From: HGM04593 sp045660825
Lineage (GTDB): Bacteria; Bacteroidota; Bacteroidia; Bacteroidales; Bacteroidaceae
DNA: 64,000 bases
Assembly (NCBI GenBank): GCA_045660825.1
Contig: JAZREN010000046.1
Coordinates: 6,207 to 70,206, forward strand
Direction: 5' to 3'
The notes under the pieces were generated by a model. That model did not search any database and was not told the origin of the DNA. It saw nothing but the letters and a program-made list of their open reading frames with translations. Position numbers and translations under genes: made by a program. Shown here piece after piece: positions 36,001 to 43,410 of the stretch (positions within the stretch are counted from its first letter, which is position 1; each line of letters starts with the position of its first letter).

Positions 36001-36260
36001 GTCTGCTCATCGAGCTCAGGCATCTGCTCCTTTATCTTTGCCATATAATCCTTGGCATCATCCAGTCTGTTGGCTACTCCGTAGAGTTTGCTGAGGATAC
36101 GTTCCTTCATCTCGGCCGTAGCCTTGTTGGTGAAGGTCACGGCAAGGATATTGCGATAGGACGAGGGGTTCTTTATCAACAGTTTGATATACTCGAGAGC
36201 CAAGGTAAATGTCTTACCCGAACCCGCTGAAGCTCTGTAGATTTTTAGATTTTCTCTCAT
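33042..36260 (-). CDS. AddA-like UvrD-type helicase/exonuclease
   Basis: A 1072-residue superfamily 1 helicase. Walker A is ASAGSGKTFTLALEY, motif II is HVFIDEFQDTSKLQW, motif III is LIVGDVKQSIYRWRN, and motifs V-VI include MTIHKSKGLEFHTVIIP and YVATTRAKSNLFV. The last 120 residues hold a RecB-family nuclease domain (RPDRVMVKDNEAIVIDYKFG). It works with the adjacent AddB-like subunit in recombinational repair. ATG at 36260 gives the Walker A at residue 10, the usual spacing. Confidence 0.9.
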   Translation of the reverse strand: MRENLKIYRASAGSGKTFTLALEYIKLLIKNPSSYRNILAVTFTNKATAEMKERILSKLYGVANRLDDAKDYMAKIKEQMPELDEQTITARAQTALDMLLHDYGHFRIQTIDAFFQSVLRGLAKELDLNGDIEISLDDKELLGDAVDTYIKQLEPGSANFKQVIDYIEEKLLSGKRWRVNNELKEFAKNITKEEYQERGEELRKQIESDGDLLTDFRKAVKALNDSLDSKAKKLAARFSELAEGYSPKDFKRGAASGSTCWVFNKMSEVGVCKISPALLALADTPSEISSVCPYVDEIAMLIKEASKLVTTQTNCKLVLEKFHQLGMLNNIADILKEENARENRFLLADTSHLLSTMVANNTSFIFEKIGTEIEHVFIDEFQDTSKLQWICFEVLLKEILSRGNFNLIVGDVKQSIYRWRNSDWNIMNNIGDKFRDDQITFANQDVKVDGTTYKSTNYRSDRRIVDFNNTLYRASINTIGSSYIQDIGKDGIAEIKQAYSDVEQAVPAKKPDEGYVEVLQVKKTEAYADFVEAATAQLMQTLHRLLDEENVAPGDITILTRYNYEVQRVVEAFDKEFDGIKIVSDEAYKLSSSLTVQLVISALRYIATPSDRINIANLVKLYDKVIKGTRQDFTGSIDSNIEDLLPEEFCKSLQKLKGLPLYEMIEQLLALLNVSKSKDEEAYIYTFLDHVSQFINSRSSDINKLLNAWDEKISGKCIPAESLDSVRVMTIHKSKGLEFHTVIIPFCNWILTGDTRTLLWCKPTAAPFDKLSLLPIKCKSDLRESMFDKEYYSEYMYQVVDNLNILYVATTRAKSNLFVFTNADNGTGENMSKLVNKVVENIKSLPGFGYNDNADGTMGANISGCLTYGHCVSCSKTEGCEVKVNNENPFDAECEVCLQPFKYFDSKIEFRQSNETERFLAKDEEEVRQYEYIEDGKLMHLVMSGISHANDVSQALDKLMIEGLISSAEHYERIKRLIEKAISNKDAAGWFDGTYKLYNECAILSSGETKSRRPDRVMVKDNEAIVIDYKFGKEREEYYDQVKNYMELLKAIGYTNVKGFVWYVYKNYIKEV

Positions 36261-36323
36261 GTCTTGTACTATATGGAATATATGTTATTCTAGTTCTGAT
36301 TCAATAGAAGATGTATTGTTTCG

Positions 36324-36331
36324 CGAATATA
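36324..36331 (-). promoter_or_regulatory. -7 promoter box TATATTCG for the addA/addB pair
   Basis: It lies about 63 bases upstream of the AddA-like start on the minus strand. Confidence 0.5.
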
Positions 36332-36419
36332 CTTTTTTTATTTGTAGAACACAAAGAAATCTTTGAGTAAAAACTTCCGTTTTATCCATCTTTTTTTCGC
36401 TCATTAAAATGTTTTGTGC

Positions 36420-36427
36420 TACCTTTG
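36420..36427 (+). promoter_or_regulatory. -7 promoter box TACCTTTG for panB
   Basis: A consensus box 63 bases before the chosen panB start. A more upstream in-frame start at 36416 would lie on this box and can be excluded. Confidence 0.65.
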
Positions 36428-36490
36428 CTGTCGGTTTCAATCAAGCCGATACAAACACCGGCAAAGTTTAACTTTATAACATTCATTAAA

Positions 36491-37312
36491 ATGTCAAAAT
36501 ATTTAGTCGAAGATACACGCAAGGTGACTACACAGCGTTTCGCCGAGATGAAACGCAAGGGCGAGAAGATTGCCATGCTCACAGCATATGATTACACAAC
36601 AGCATCAATCCTTGATGCGGCAGGCATCGATGCATTGTTGGTCGGCGACTCGGCCTCCAATGTCATGGCCGGTAACGCAACGACACTTCCCATCACAGTC
36701 GATGAGATGATCTACTACGCAAAGGGTGTGGTGCGTGGCGTGAAACGCGCTCTGGTTGTTGTGGACATGCCATTCGGTTCATACCAGGTGAATGCCGATG
36801 AAGCAGCGAAGAACGCAATACGCATAATGAAGGAGACAAATGCCGATGCTGTGAAGATGGAGGGTGGTGAGGAAATCCTCCCTGCAGTGCGCAGAATCCT
36901 TGACGCAGGCATTCCAATAATGGCACACTTGGGTTTGACGCCACAGAGCATCAACAAGTTCGGCACATACGGCGTGCGTGCCAAGGACGAGGCCGAGGCT
37001 GCCAAACTGTTGTCCGACGCTAAAATGCTTGCCGATGCGGGTTGTTTTGCACTTGTGCTTGAGAAAATCCCCGCAACACTAGCCCAGGAGGTCGCAAAGA
37101 ATATCGATATCCCGGTCATTGGCATCGGTGCCGGCGTGAACGTGGACGGTCAGGTTCTTGTCTATGCCGACATGCTTGGCATGACAGCCGATTTCAAGCC
37201 TAAATTCCTGCGTCGTTATGCCGACTTGAACACCATCATCACAGATGCTGTAGGCAGCTATGTCAGCGATGTGAAGGCTTGCGATTTCCCTAACGCAAAT
37301 GAACAGTACTGA
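36491..37312 (+). CDS. panB: 3-methyl-2-oxobutanoate hydroxymethyltransferase
   Basis: A 273-residue TIM-barrel enzyme that makes ketopantoate from alpha-ketoisovalerate and methylene-tetrahydrofolate, the first committed step of pantothenate and CoA synthesis. Family motifs seen are MLTAYDYTTASILDAAGID, LLVGDSASNV (metal-binding Asp), VKMEGGE, MAHLGLTPQS and GIGAG. The start at 36491 lies downstream of a promoter box and matches family length. It appears to be a single-gene transcript with a terminator at 37395-37435. Confidence 0.95.
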   Translation: MSKYLVEDTRKVTTQRFAEMKRKGEKIAMLTAYDYTTASILDAAGIDALLVGDSASNVMAGNATTLPITVDEMIYYAKGVVRGVKRALVVVDMPFGSYQVNADEAAKNAIRIMKETNADAVKMEGGEEILPAVRRILDAGIPIMAHLGLTPQSINKFGTYGVRAKDEAEAAKLLSDAKMLADAGCFALVLEKIPATLAQEVAKNIDIPVIGIGAGVNVDGQVLVYADMLGMTADFKPKFLRRYADLNTIITDAVGSYVSDVKACDFPNANEQY

Positions 37313-37342
37313 TACTTATTTTTTAGAATATTGTAAAGACTT

Positions 37343-37378
37343 GTTCTCTTACGAGAGTTTATCTCTCCATCAGAGAAC
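37343..37378. repeat. Nested hairpin GTTCTCT / AGAGAAC
   Basis: The outer stem is GTTCTCT / AGAGAAC, with GAGAG / CTCTC inside. It shares the string CGAGAGTTTA with the structure at 43411-43476. There is no T tract; the true terminator follows. Confidence 0.5.
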
Positions 37379-37394
37379 GAAGGTTTAAATAAGT

Positions 37395-37435
37395 AAATCC
37401 TTGATTATTGTTATGATAGTCAAGGATTTTTCTTT
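37395..37435 (+). terminator. Terminator after panB
   Basis: A perfect 10-bp stem AAATCCTTGA / TCAAGGATTT followed by a T-rich tract. Confidence 0.85.
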
Positions 37436-37518
37436 TATCAAACACCATATCTACAGGTTGCCGTCCATCCTCGCCTCAAAAAACGCCGAAATTTGTGCAA
37501 ATTCAGAAAATATTTTGT

Positions 37519-37526
37519 TAAATTTG
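37519..37526 (+). promoter_or_regulatory. -7 promoter box TAAATTTG for the NADAR cluster
   Basis: It lies 65 bases before the NADAR start, with TTTG about 22 bases further upstream as a possible -33 element. Confidence 0.6.
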
Positions 37527-37591
37527 TCACAAGTGTTACAGATCTATAAAAATAAAACTTTAGTTCCGTAAATGAATTAAAGCCAAAGGAT

Positions 37592-38170
37592 ATGGCAAAA
37601 ATCGTAAATTGGATAAAGGAGTTTTATCCACAGTACATGGGTATAAAGCGCTATCCTGCTAATCAATGTGCCTATGTGAAAGGCGTAGCAGATGAGTGGG
37701 GAATACTAGGGAATTTTGGTCGTGCATCAGTAGTGGTCAACGGCGTAGTGTTTAGCAATACCGAGAAATTATTCCAATGCATGAAGTTTACGCATACTCC
37801 TATTATTCAGGAAATTTATGCTCAAAGTAATATGAGCATAAAGATGAAGGCTAGGAAAAAGGAGTACGAACAGTATGTCCGCGAAGATTGGCCAAAAATC
37901 TTTCTGGATGCGTTGAAATTTGTGCTTGTGACCAAGTACGAGCAATCCGAGGATTTTCGCAATGAACTGGAGCGCAGCATTGGACTTTATATTGTGGAAG
38001 ATGAGACTGGTCGCAGAAAGGAGGCTGACGCTTATGGTGCAGTACTTGTAGGCGACGAGATGGTAGGTCCAAGTCTTTTGGGACAATTCTTAATGGAGCT
38101 TCGCGATACAGGTAAGTTAGATTATACCCTGCCTGATGATGCGCTCGATTTCATCAAATCATTAACATAA
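37592..38170 (+). CDS. NADAR-family N-glycosidase-like protein (YbiA type)
   Basis: A 192-residue protein. The NADAR signature is visible: LGNF (39-42), VVFSNTEKLFQCMKF (52-66, matching the family's aromatic-TxEhxFQxxKF), and the C-terminal LLGQFLMELRD. NADAR proteins such as YbiA cleave N-glycosidic bonds of riboflavin-pathway intermediates, and some members remove ADP-ribose from guanine as antitoxins. No ADP-ribosyltransferase toxin is encoded next to it here. It is cytoplasmic, first gene of a three-gene group (13 bases to the LRR gene), and AT-rich relative to flanking core genes. Confidence 0.8.
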   Translation: MAKIVNWIKEFYPQYMGIKRYPANQCAYVKGVADEWGILGNFGRASVVVNGVVFSNTEKLFQCMKFTHTPIIQEIYAQSNMSIKMKARKKEYEQYVREDWPKIFLDALKFVLVTKYEQSEDFRNELERSIGLYIVEDETGRRKEADAYGAVLVGDEMVGPSLLGQFLMELRDTGKLDYTLPDDALDFIKSLT

Positions 38171-38182
38171 TACCGAATAATT

Positions 38183-39931
38183 ATGTCAGTAAATCATTTA
38201 GAACTGGTTAAGCAAGTAGCTCAACAATTGGAACCGATAATTGAAAAGATAGACAGCCTGGAATTCTGCCCGTTTACTTGGGATGAAAGTTATCACTTGC
38301 TCAGAGAATTAAAAACAGCTGTGGCGCAGATTGATGAACTCTCAGAACAATTGTATCCGATATTTGATGATGATAGTTTCTGCGATGACGTACAGAATAA
38401 AGCCTTTGTTGAGAATATTAAAGAAGCCGACAATTGCTTTATTGATTTTTCATCACACTTTAGCAAGATTGAAAATGTGCTTGAGGAAGAAGGTCCAAAG
38501 GATAATTATGAGTGTGATTATAACCTTCTATCAGCTCAATTGAAAAAAGCAAAACAACACCTGGATCAAATTTTAATTATGATGGAAAATATAATTGATG
38601 GTATCAAATACCGTCTCGATGATGACAATATGACCGCAGAGGTTATCGAAAAAAGAGACGCTTTCGAAATCGATGAGACCAAATTGACTGCAAAGAAATT
38701 ATTGAAAATGATTTATAATGGTTACAAGGGTGATATCATTATCCCCAAGACCGTAGAGTGTAATGGACACACTTATCGCGTCACAAGTATTGGAGCGAAG
38801 GCTTTTGCGCGTAGTCGCTCATTGAAATCCGTCACTATCCCTGATAGCGTCACGAGCATTGGAACGGAGGCTTTTGCGGATTGCAAATCGCTGAATTCTA
38901 TTGTTATCCCCGATAGCGTCACGAGCATTGGAGAGTATGCTTTCTTGCGTTGCGAATCGCTGACCTCTAAAGTGGTGATAGGTGAAGAAACAATCGGTGG
39001 TATCAAGTACCTTCTCTATTGTAATCGGACTGCAAAGGTTATCCAAAAGAGTGCTGATAGCAAGGAGGATATCATTATTATCCCTGGGACCGTCGTATTT
39101 AACGGACTCACCTATCGCGTCACAAGTATTGGAGCGGAGGCATTCGCGTGGTGTGAATCGCTGAAATCTATTCATATCCCAGATGGTGTGACGAGCATTG
39201 GAGATTCGGCTTTCTATCAGTGCTCCTCTTTGACCAAGATTGCTATTCCCGACAGTGTCACTAGTATTGGACAGAAGGCTTTCGAGAATTGTAAAAAACT
39301 GCCCTCTATCATTATCCCTGAGAAAATCAAGAGTATTGGAGAACAGACTTTCTCATGGTGCTTTGCATTGACAGAAATTGTTATCCCAAATAGTGTGACG
39401 AGTATTGGATATGAGGCCTTTGAATCTTGCTCCTCATTGAAGAGTATTGTTATCCCCGAAAGAGTAACGGAAATTGGAAAGCGTGCTTTCTGCGGATGTT
39501 CCGCACTTACAAGTATCATTGTGACCAATGGTAACCCTAGATACGATAGCCGCGTGAATTGCAATGCGATTATTGAGACGGCCACCAACACATTGATAAG
39601 CGGCTGCTCTCAAACAATCATTCCAGAAAGTGTGACGGGGATTGGAGAGATTGCTTTCGCAAATTGCAAATTTCAGACCATTACTATCCCTGAAAGAGTG
39701 GAGAGTATTGGAAAGGAGGCTTTCCGTTTTTGCGAATCGCTGAAATCCATTACTATTCCCGCAAGTGTTAAGAGTATTGGGCATGGTGCTTTCGATAACT
39801 GCGAATCGCTGAAATCCATCATATTCCAAGGCACTATAGCGCAATGGAAAGAAATAGAGTTAGGAAGTTTTTTTCCAACTGCAGTTGTTCACTGTACCGA
39901 TGGAGATTGGGTAAGAAATAGAAAAATATGA
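38183..39931 (+). CDS. BspA-type leucine-rich-repeat protein, no signal peptide
   Basis: A 582-residue protein. Residues 1-135 are helical and acidic. From about residue 180 to 575 it consists of LRR_5 (Treponema/BspA-type) units of about 23 residues with consensus AFxxCxSLxSIxIPDSVTSIG. A short spacer (about 265-300) interrupts the array and is similar to the segment just before it (GIKYxLxxxxxTAxVI), so part of the array arose by duplication. Most BspA-like proteins are secreted; this one has neither signal peptide nor lipobox. Its stop overlaps the next start (ATGA), so the two are translationally coupled. Confidence 0.8.
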   Translation: MSVNHLELVKQVAQQLEPIIEKIDSLEFCPFTWDESYHLLRELKTAVAQIDELSEQLYPIFDDDSFCDDVQNKAFVENIKEADNCFIDFSSHFSKIENVLEEEGPKDNYECDYNLLSAQLKKAKQHLDQILIMMENIIDGIKYRLDDDNMTAEVIEKRDAFEIDETKLTAKKLLKMIYNGYKGDIIIPKTVECNGHTYRVTSIGAKAFARSRSLKSVTIPDSVTSIGTEAFADCKSLNSIVIPDSVTSIGEYAFLRCESLTSKVVIGEETIGGIKYLLYCNRTAKVIQKSADSKEDIIIIPGTVVFNGLTYRVTSIGAEAFAWCESLKSIHIPDGVTSIGDSAFYQCSSLTKIAIPDSVTSIGQKAFENCKKLPSIIIPEKIKSIGEQTFSWCFALTEIVIPNSVTSIGYEAFESCSSLKSIVIPERVTEIGKRAFCGCSALTSIIVTNGNPRYDSRVNCNAIIETATNTLISGCSQTIIPESVTGIGEIAFANCKFQTITIPERVESIGKEAFRFCESLKSITIPASVKSIGHGAFDNCESLKSIIFQGTIAQWKEIELGSFFPTAVVHCTDGDWVRNRKI

Positions 39932-40410
39932 ATAGCACACATAACTGTGGTGAACTTAGCATTGAAAATGTAGGCCAGACAGTTACATTGACCGGATGGG
40001 TGCATAGTTCAACACCGCTAAATGATACGGTCTTGGTTGACCTCAGAGACACTCGTGGTATCACTCGACTTGTTGTTGATACACTTGTTGCGGAAGAACT
40101 CGTCAAGACAGAACAAACGTTAGGTCGTGATTGGGCCCAGGTGACAGGTGTGGTTGTCGAGCGCCAGTACAAGAACCCGGAGACGAAAACAGGCGACATT
40201 GAGATTCGCGTCAGCGAGCTCAAGATACTTAACAATTCCCATATTATAAACATCAAACAACTCATTTGGGCTTATGAGAATTTTGGGCTTGGGGCGGCCA
40301 TCAGGTTTTTTACTTATGGCGTAATCGCAATTCTTGCATTTATGGGCTATTGTCTGACACTGCCATTTCGGTTCATATGGTTAGTTTGGAAGAATTTGAG
40401 AAAAAAGTGA
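39928..40410 (+). CDS. AspRS-type OB-fold domain fused to a membrane segment
   Basis: A 160-residue protein. Residues 5-103 (HNCGELSIENVGQTVTLTGW ... DIEIRVSELKILN) closely match the N-terminal anticodon-binding OB-fold of aspartyl-tRNA synthetase. The catalytic synthetase domain is absent. Residues 122-153 are strongly hydrophobic (FTYGVIAILAFMGYCLTLPF), and a basic tail ends the protein. It cannot charge tRNA; it might bind RNA or single-stranded nucleic acid at the membrane. It overlaps the LRR gene by four bases. A terminator follows. Confidence 0.7.
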   Translation: MNSTHNCGELSIENVGQTVTLTGWVHSSTPLNDTVLVDLRDTRGITRLVVDTLVAEELVKTEQTLGRDWAQVTGVVVERQYKNPETKTGDIEIRVSELKILNNSHIINIKQLIWAYENFGLGAAIRFFTYGVIAILAFMGYCLTLPFRFIWLVWKNLRKK

Positions 40411-40440
40411 CATTACCCGGCTAAACTCCGGAACTAAGTA

Positions 40441-40482
40441 AAACAGGTGTTCGTGTCCACAGGCTTGAACACCTGTTTTTTC
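40441..40482 (+). terminator. Terminator after the OB-fold gene
   Basis: A perfect 12-bp stem AAACAGGTGTTC / GAACACCTGTTT with a T tract. It closes the NADAR-LRR-OB transcript. Confidence 0.9.
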
Positions 40483-40517
40483 AATGTTGACAATGCTGCA
40501 AATATCTCAAGATTCAC

Positions 40518-41003
40518 TTATTTTCCTATCCTCTTTGTCGTCTGCATTATAATCTCATAAAAAGGATTGTTGCTTTTGTAGGCGGGATAGGGTGGTATGC
40601 GCTGAATCAAAGAGTGTAATTCATTGGAGGTGAACAGTTCGCCATACACGGCAAGCATATATATACCTAATGGATTTTCGATATTCTTGTCAATGGAACA
40701 CCGCAGATACCTTGTCAGTTTTTCCTGCAGCTCAAGTCCTTCAAGAGAAAGGCGCATCAACTCTTCATTGTTGAAAGTTCCTGTGTAAAACCTGTTTTCA
40801 ATTTCCTCGAGCTTTGCAACATAAAATGCAATGCTGTCCTCTATGCTCAAGTAACGTTCTTTGAGTGTTGCGCTTGTGGAAGAAGCTTGGGAATCAAGTT
40901 CACGCGAGGCGATGACAGTCTCGTCATCAATCCGTGTGTCCTTTGCTTTACCACACGAAACCATCAACACGAAAAAGAATAGCAGTATGGGGGAGTTGCT
41001 CAT
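40518..41003 (-). CDS. Lipoprotein resembling the middle domain of TlpA-type proteins
   Basis: A 161-residue protein with a lipoprotein signal (LFFFVLMVSC; Cys at about 17). The mature part is helical. The stretch DKNIENPLGIYML is like the central domain found between the DUF4369 and thioredoxin domains of Bacteroidota TlpA/peroxiredoxin-like lipoproteins. The thioredoxin domain with its CxxC is missing, so it may be a truncated remnant or a specialised short form. It is downstream of prs on the same strand. Confidence 0.5.
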   Translation of the reverse strand: MSNSPILLFFFVLMVSCGKAKDTRIDDETVIASRELDSQASSTSATLKERYLSIEDSIAFYVAKLEEIENRFYTGTFNNEELMRLSLEGLELQEKLTRYLRCSIDKNIENPLGIYMLAVYGELFTSNELHSLIQRIPPYPAYKSNNPFYEIIMQTTKRIGK

Positions 41004-41085
41004 GGAGGGTGGCTTGATACATAAAAGAACAAGCCACCGAACAAAATTGTTCAGTGGCTTGTGGATTATCTTCTCCTTTTATCTA

Positions 41086-42021
41086 TTAGCAGATGTAGTG
41101 TGAGCTGATAGACTGGTTCTCAAGTACGCATTTGATAGCCTCGGCAAAACCTGCAGCAATAGAGAGCTGCTTTACCTTTGGACAACCCTTTGTGTAAGGA
41201 ATGCTGTTTGTGAACACAATCTCAGTCATCTTTGACTCACGTACACGCTCCGATGCGTTACCTGACATGATGCAGTGTGAAGCAATGGCGCGAACTGACT
41301 TTGCGCCGTTCTCCATCATAAGGTCGGCAGCCTTTGAGATTGTACCTGCTGTGTCAACGATATCGTCAACGAGAACAACGTTCTTGTCCTTCACGTCACC
41401 GATAATCTGCATTGTGTCGACAACGTTTGCCTTTGCACGTGTCTTGTGTCAGAGTACGAGGGGTACACCAAGGCACTTTGCATATGCGCTGGCACGCTTT
41501 GAACCACCAACGTCAGGAGTTGCGATTACGAGATCCTCGAGGTTGAGTGACTGGATGTATGGCACGAATACCATTGATGCATAGAGGTGGTCAACAGGGA
41601 TGTCAAAGAAGCCCTGGATCTGGTCGGCGTGCAAGTCCATTGTGATTACGCGGCTTACACCGGCAACGCTCAAAAGGTTTGCAACGAGCTTTGCACCGAT
41701 TGAAACACGTGGCTTGTCCTTGCGGTCCTGACGTGCCCATCCGAAATATGGCATAACTGCTACGATGCTGCTTGCCGATGCACGCTTTGCTGCGTCAATC
41801 ATAAGCAACAGCTCCATCAGATTGTCCGAGTTAGGGAATGTTGACTGTACAAGGAAAACATCCTTTCCGCGGATTGACTCTTCGAAAGACACTGCAAACT
41901 CACCATCGGCGAAGTAAGTAGTGTTCATCTGTCCGAGTTCACAACCCAATTCCTTGCAAATTTCTTCTGCGAGATAGCGTGATTTTGTTCCCGCAAATAC
42001 CATATAAGGAGTCTTGTTCAT
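41086..42021 (-). pseudogene. prs: Ribose-phosphate pyrophosphokinase, interrupted by one in-frame UGA
   Basis: PRPP synthase makes phosphoribosyl pyrophosphate for nucleotide, His and Trp synthesis. The frame is collinear with the family over 311 codons (MNKTPYMVFAGTKSR ... ISSHYIC), but codon 191 is TGA (41449-41451) between GVPLVL and HKTRAKANVV. The reading frame is identical on both sides with no insertion or deletion. Family motifs before the stop are intact (PYFGWARQDRK, DLHADQIQGFF). The PRPP loop VLVDDIVDTAGT lies after it, so a 190-residue product would be inactive. Possible explanations are a sequencing error, a nonsense mutation with another prs elsewhere, or read-through or recoding. 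Confidence 0.85.
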
Positions 42022-42066
42022 AATAAATTAGTTATTAGTTATGTTATTATTCTGTTTTTGTCGTTT

Positions 42067-42648
42067 TTATAACTTGTCAACCACCTTTTTAATTCTCTTG
42101 AAGCGGTTGATAAGATCTGTGTAATCCGTAGAACGGCAAGAGTCGAAATTGTTCCAGATGAGTTCATCGAGGATGACACCTCCGAAACCATACTTTGTGA
42201 GTCGTTTGAGGTTATCCTCGTCAATGTTGCCGAATGCCCATGTGTTTCTGTTGATCATCTTCTTGCCAATCTCGTTAAGCTCAGTGCTCTGGTAATAGGT
42301 ACGTCCAAGCGGTCCATAACAAACGATGTCATAAACCTTGCGCAACTCCTTCAAATGTGTCAAGTTGTTGGCATAACCGACGAATTTTCCCTTTTCATTG
42401 CCAATAGGTGAACTGCCCATGGGGAAAAGAGTGCCGGCAAGACGGTACTCCTGCATGAGTCTGTTGTTGCAGGAATATATTTTTTTGTGATATTTCTTGG
42501 GTATAAGATTCAACAGTCTTTCCATGAACTGAGGATGGGCATATTCCTTGTACAGGAATAGATAATCGAGTCCCTCTTCAAATAGACGGGTAATTATCTT
42601 GTCCTCCTCAACGAAGAATGTCGGTATAGTGGCTATAGCCAGTTTCAT
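42067..42648 (-). CDS. ThiE/TenI-like thiamine phosphate synthase family protein
   Basis: A 193-residue TIM-barrel-type protein. It starts with KLAIATIPTFF and has segments like LAGTLFPMGSSP and GFGGVILDEL that fit the ThiE/TenI superfamily in a reduced form. The pyrophosphate-binding glycine motif of true ThiE (GxGGI) is represented only by GFGGV near the C-terminus, and the substrate-binding residues are not all visible, so catalysis is not assured. ATG at 42648 is preferred over the longer frame because it follows a promoter box. It is upstream of prs with a 45-base gap. Confidence 0.6.
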   Translation of the reverse strand: MKLAIATIPTFFVEEDKIITRLFEEGLDYLFLYKEYAHPQFMERLLNLIPKKYHKKIYSCNNRLMQEYRLAGTLFPMGSSPIGNEKGKFVGYANNLTHLKELRKVYDIVCYGPLGRTYYQSTELNEIGKKMINRNTWAFGNIDEDNLKRLTKYGFGGVILDELIWNNFDSCRSTDYTDLINRFKRIKKVVDKL

Positions 42649-42678
42649 ATTGATTGGTGTTTTAATCCTACTTGAGTG

Positions 42679-42686
42679 CAAAATTA
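42679..42686 (-). promoter_or_regulatory. -7 promoter box TAATTTTG for the thiE-like/prs transcript
   Basis: It lies 30 bases upstream of the chosen start on the minus strand. Confidence 0.6.
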
Positions 42687-42866
42687 ATAAAAATTAAAAT
42701 AACGTAAGCAATTATAAAGGACAATTATTCCATAATGCCACTATTATTTTCACCCATCACAGCCTAACGCCGCCGGAGTGGTCTTTTATGTTTGCATACT
42801 GCTGAATTTAAGAACAAAGCATGCGCCCGCTATGTTTTCTTTGTGTAACCAGTAAAACTATAGTTT

Positions 42867-43382
42867 ATGGCACGAGAAAGTATTTTGATTTTGAAACAGA
42901 GAATTGACGTGCAGGCGCTGCTGGGGCAACTTAATGCAGCCTTGAGCGAGGAGTGGCTCGCCTTTTACCAGTATTGGATTGGTGCAAAGGTTGTTGAAGG
43001 CGCAATGCGCTCCGATGTACAGCGCGAGTTCGAGGAACATGCGGCCGAGGAACTCTCACATGCGAGAACGGTTGCCGACAGGATAATACAGCTCGAGGGA
43101 ACACCTGTGCTCGACCCGTCACAGTGGAGCACATACGCCCGCTGCAAATACACAGCACCGTTGAACTGCGATGTATTGAGCGTGTTGAAACAGAACATTG
43201 CGGCCGAGCGCTGCGCTATAATACGCTACGAGGAGATTGCCACCTACTGCAACAATGTAGACTACACCACCTGCGACATTGCCAAACGCATTATGGCCGA
43301 TGAGGAGGAACACGAACAGGACCTGCAGGATTTGCAGCGCGACGTGGAGTGGATGATAAAAGAGGTAAGCGTGAAATGCTGA
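42867..43382 (+). CDS. Ferritin-like di-iron protein (bacterioferritin type)
   Basis: A 171-residue four-helix bundle. The iron ligands are visible as E in LSEEWLAFYQYW, ExxH in EEHAAEELSHA, E in AAERCAIIRYEE and ExxH in DEEEHEQDL. The pattern matches bacterioferritin or DPS-like ferritins that store iron or detoxify peroxide. There is no haem-ligand Met in an obvious position. It is a single gene with a terminator at 43488; no Fur box was recognised. Confidence 0.8.
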   Translation: MARESILILKQRIDVQALLGQLNAALSEEWLAFYQYWIGAKVVEGAMRSDVQREFEEHAAEELSHARTVADRIIQLEGTPVLDPSQWSTYARCKYTAPLNCDVLSVLKQNIAAERCAIIRYEEIATYCNNVDYTTCDIAKRIMADEEEHEQDLQDLQRDVEWMIKEVSVKC

Positions 43383-43410
43383 TGCCCGGCAACTCCTGCC
43401 CACTCATACA

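Noticed and set aside
38780..39830. Regularly spaced repeats considered as a CRISPR-like array
   Set aside because: The repeats are in frame and encode degenerate leucine-rich units of about 23 residues, so they are protein repeats.
41419..41443. Hairpin after the prs UGA as a SECIS element
   Set aside because: The bulged U is on the 3' side, the loop lacks the usual GGU motif and spacing differs from known bacterial SECIS elements. No selenocysteine genes are in the window. It is kept only as a remark under the prs finding.
41086..41448. Two separate genes in place of one interrupted prs
   Set aside because: The downstream part has no independent start signal, and both parts are collinear segments of one PRPP synthase in the same frame.
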